Assembly (NCBI GenBank): GCA_003952965.2
Contig: CM025855.1
Coordinates: 2,269,252-2,333,251 of the forward strand
Direction: 5' to 3'
DNA: 64,000 nt
DNA from: Morella rubra
Taxonomy: Eukaryota; Streptophyta; Magnoliopsida; Fagales; Myricaceae
Made by a program: the position numbers and the translations under genes. Within the stretch, counting starts at the first letter, position 1, and the number at the start of each line of letters is the position of its first letter. The notes beneath the pieces were generated by a model that made no database searches, had not been told where the DNA came from, and saw nothing but the letters and a program-made list of their open reading frames with translations. Positions 62,927-64,000 of this stretch are shown here, piece by piece.

Positions 62927-64000
62927 TTCTATATCTGCGGAAGCTTTTGGTGGGCGTTCTTTCTCTCGAGTCTGGAAAAGGCTACACAACTTATCCGTTT
63001 GGTGATTTTGTGAGGTACATACGTTTATCCTACGTGGCATGACACGTAAGATTATGGAGTGGAGATGATTGGACATTAGACACTGTACACGGACTCGGAG
63101 ACTGGCGCAGTGGCGCTTCCAAACAGACTTAAATTATAACTTTCCCCGGTGGTGGATCAGATTTCCCTTTTGTCGGCCCAGATATTGTTATATAAGGCTC
63201 CAAAGATGGGCTTCCTTAACCGACATCTTTCACAATCCGGGCTTTTCTCTTCAGAGCAAATGACCCACAAAATTTCCCTAACAAAAACTTGATTTTGCAA
63301 AAACCAAATAGTTAGAGTTATCTAAAGCTTTTTATTAAGTTTCTATTTAAGTTATTCTAACTAATGGGATCTCAACAGATTTGCTCTCTCCAATGTCTCA
63401 AAACCTCTCAAGTATTATTATTCATTTAAGATCACCCTCAGTCTGTGGCCTCGATATTACATGAGTTGTATGGACGGAAGGTTTATACAAATTTGGAGAA
63501 TTAGTCGAATCGCAGTTCCAGTTAACTTATTCATCCAACAAAAAAAAATACAATTGCATCTATGATTTATGAAAGGAGGAGTCTACACAAAACAATCTTT
63601 TGTATTTTCTTGTTCCTCAAAACTTGTGAAGGCTAGTTGGTCAAAGAGTAATAAATTACAAGTGTTTCTTAACAGTGGGCTTAGGATCTTGAATAGTATC
63701 TTATCAACCACAAACATGAGCTAGAGAGAGGACAGACAAGGCTCACTCATACGATCTTTGTCAGCGATTTGCATTTAGATCTCATGACAAAACTTTCTCA
63801 AGCTGACGAGAACTTGTGTTCTTGTCCTGCTTCTCGTACACGCACACAATTTTTATGATTTGATATCTATGCACGCAGTGTTCTTCTCCATGTACAAGAG
63901 TACGATAATTTGGAAAGGCATAGACAGAAAAGAAAGAAAAGAAAAGCAGGTTTAAGTAGGCTTACAGCTAAGCCTAAGACACTGATATTTGTTCTTTAGA
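62927..64000. other. TL17 upstream region and window edge, no gene seen
   Basis: The first 200 or so bases are the TL17 leader and promoter. Overlapping frames at 62790-63263 are shadows of TL17 exon 1 or short random frames. Nothing recognisable lies in the last 700 bases. Confidence 0.55.

Noticed and set aside
62790-63042. Two overlapping plus-strand frames at the TL17 start
   Set aside because: They are antisense to TL17 exon 1 and its leader.

Overview
The window is plant nuclear DNA from a core eudicot. Genes are split by GT-AG introns, intergenic DNA is AT-rich with many short AT/GA/CT microsatellites, and the recognisable proteins are plant-specific (plastid RNA polymerase associated protein, LHCII phosphatase, thylakoid lumen pentapeptide protein, membrane acyl-CoA-binding protein with ankyrin repeats). 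I worked out exon borders by eye from reading frame, splice sites and family knowledge; the rebuilt lengths (for example 667, 388, 871 and 660 residues) match the usual family lengths closely.

Layout, left to right: (1) 0-14 kb, three minus-strand genes: a plastid-targeted protein running off the left edge (probably the At5g53080-type TPR protein), mitochondrial-type ribosomal protein bL9, and the five-KH RNA-binding protein RCF3/HOS5. Their order matches what I remember of Arabidopsis At5g53080-53070-53060. (2) 16-24 kb, two plus-strand plastid genes: pTAC7/PAP12 and the state-transition phosphatase TAP38/PPH1. (3) 26.5-27.1 kb, a small three-exon gene for a PSY-type tyrosine-sulfated peptide precursor, which is easy to miss. 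(4) 30.7-33.5 kb, importin beta-1. (5) 36.4-42.1 kb, a head-to-head pair: a calumenin-like EF-hand protein ending in HDEL (minus) and the ER chaperone BiP, also ending in HDEL (plus). They share a 765-bp spacer with a perfect plant UPR element and a one-base variant of it. (6) 42.9-46.7 kb, ACBP1/2-type acyl-CoA-binding protein, tail-to-tail with BiP. (7) 47.8-49.6 kb, a GH17 beta-1,3-glucanase with CBM43. (8) 49.6-60 kb, a gene-poor stretch with a well-preserved 526-bp Mutator-type MITE and several foldback and tandem repeats. (9) 60-62.9 kb, thylakoid lumen protein TL17.

The genes do not form one pathway. They do make themes: ER proteostasis (BiP and the HDEL EF-hand protein under a shared UPR-type control region), plastid gene expression and thylakoid function (pTAC7, TAP38, TL17), and housekeeping transport or RNA control (importin beta, RCF3). 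From memory of Arabidopsis, the middle block mixes genes now on two duplicated segments (At4g27780-27800 and At5g53470-53490), so this genome seems to keep a less fractionated ancestral order. I saw no tRNA, rRNA, known microRNA or CRISPR array. Mobile DNA is modest: a LINE 3' relic in an intron, an LTR fossil fragment in an intron, an hAT-like non-autonomous element, the MITE, and several unassigned foldbacks.
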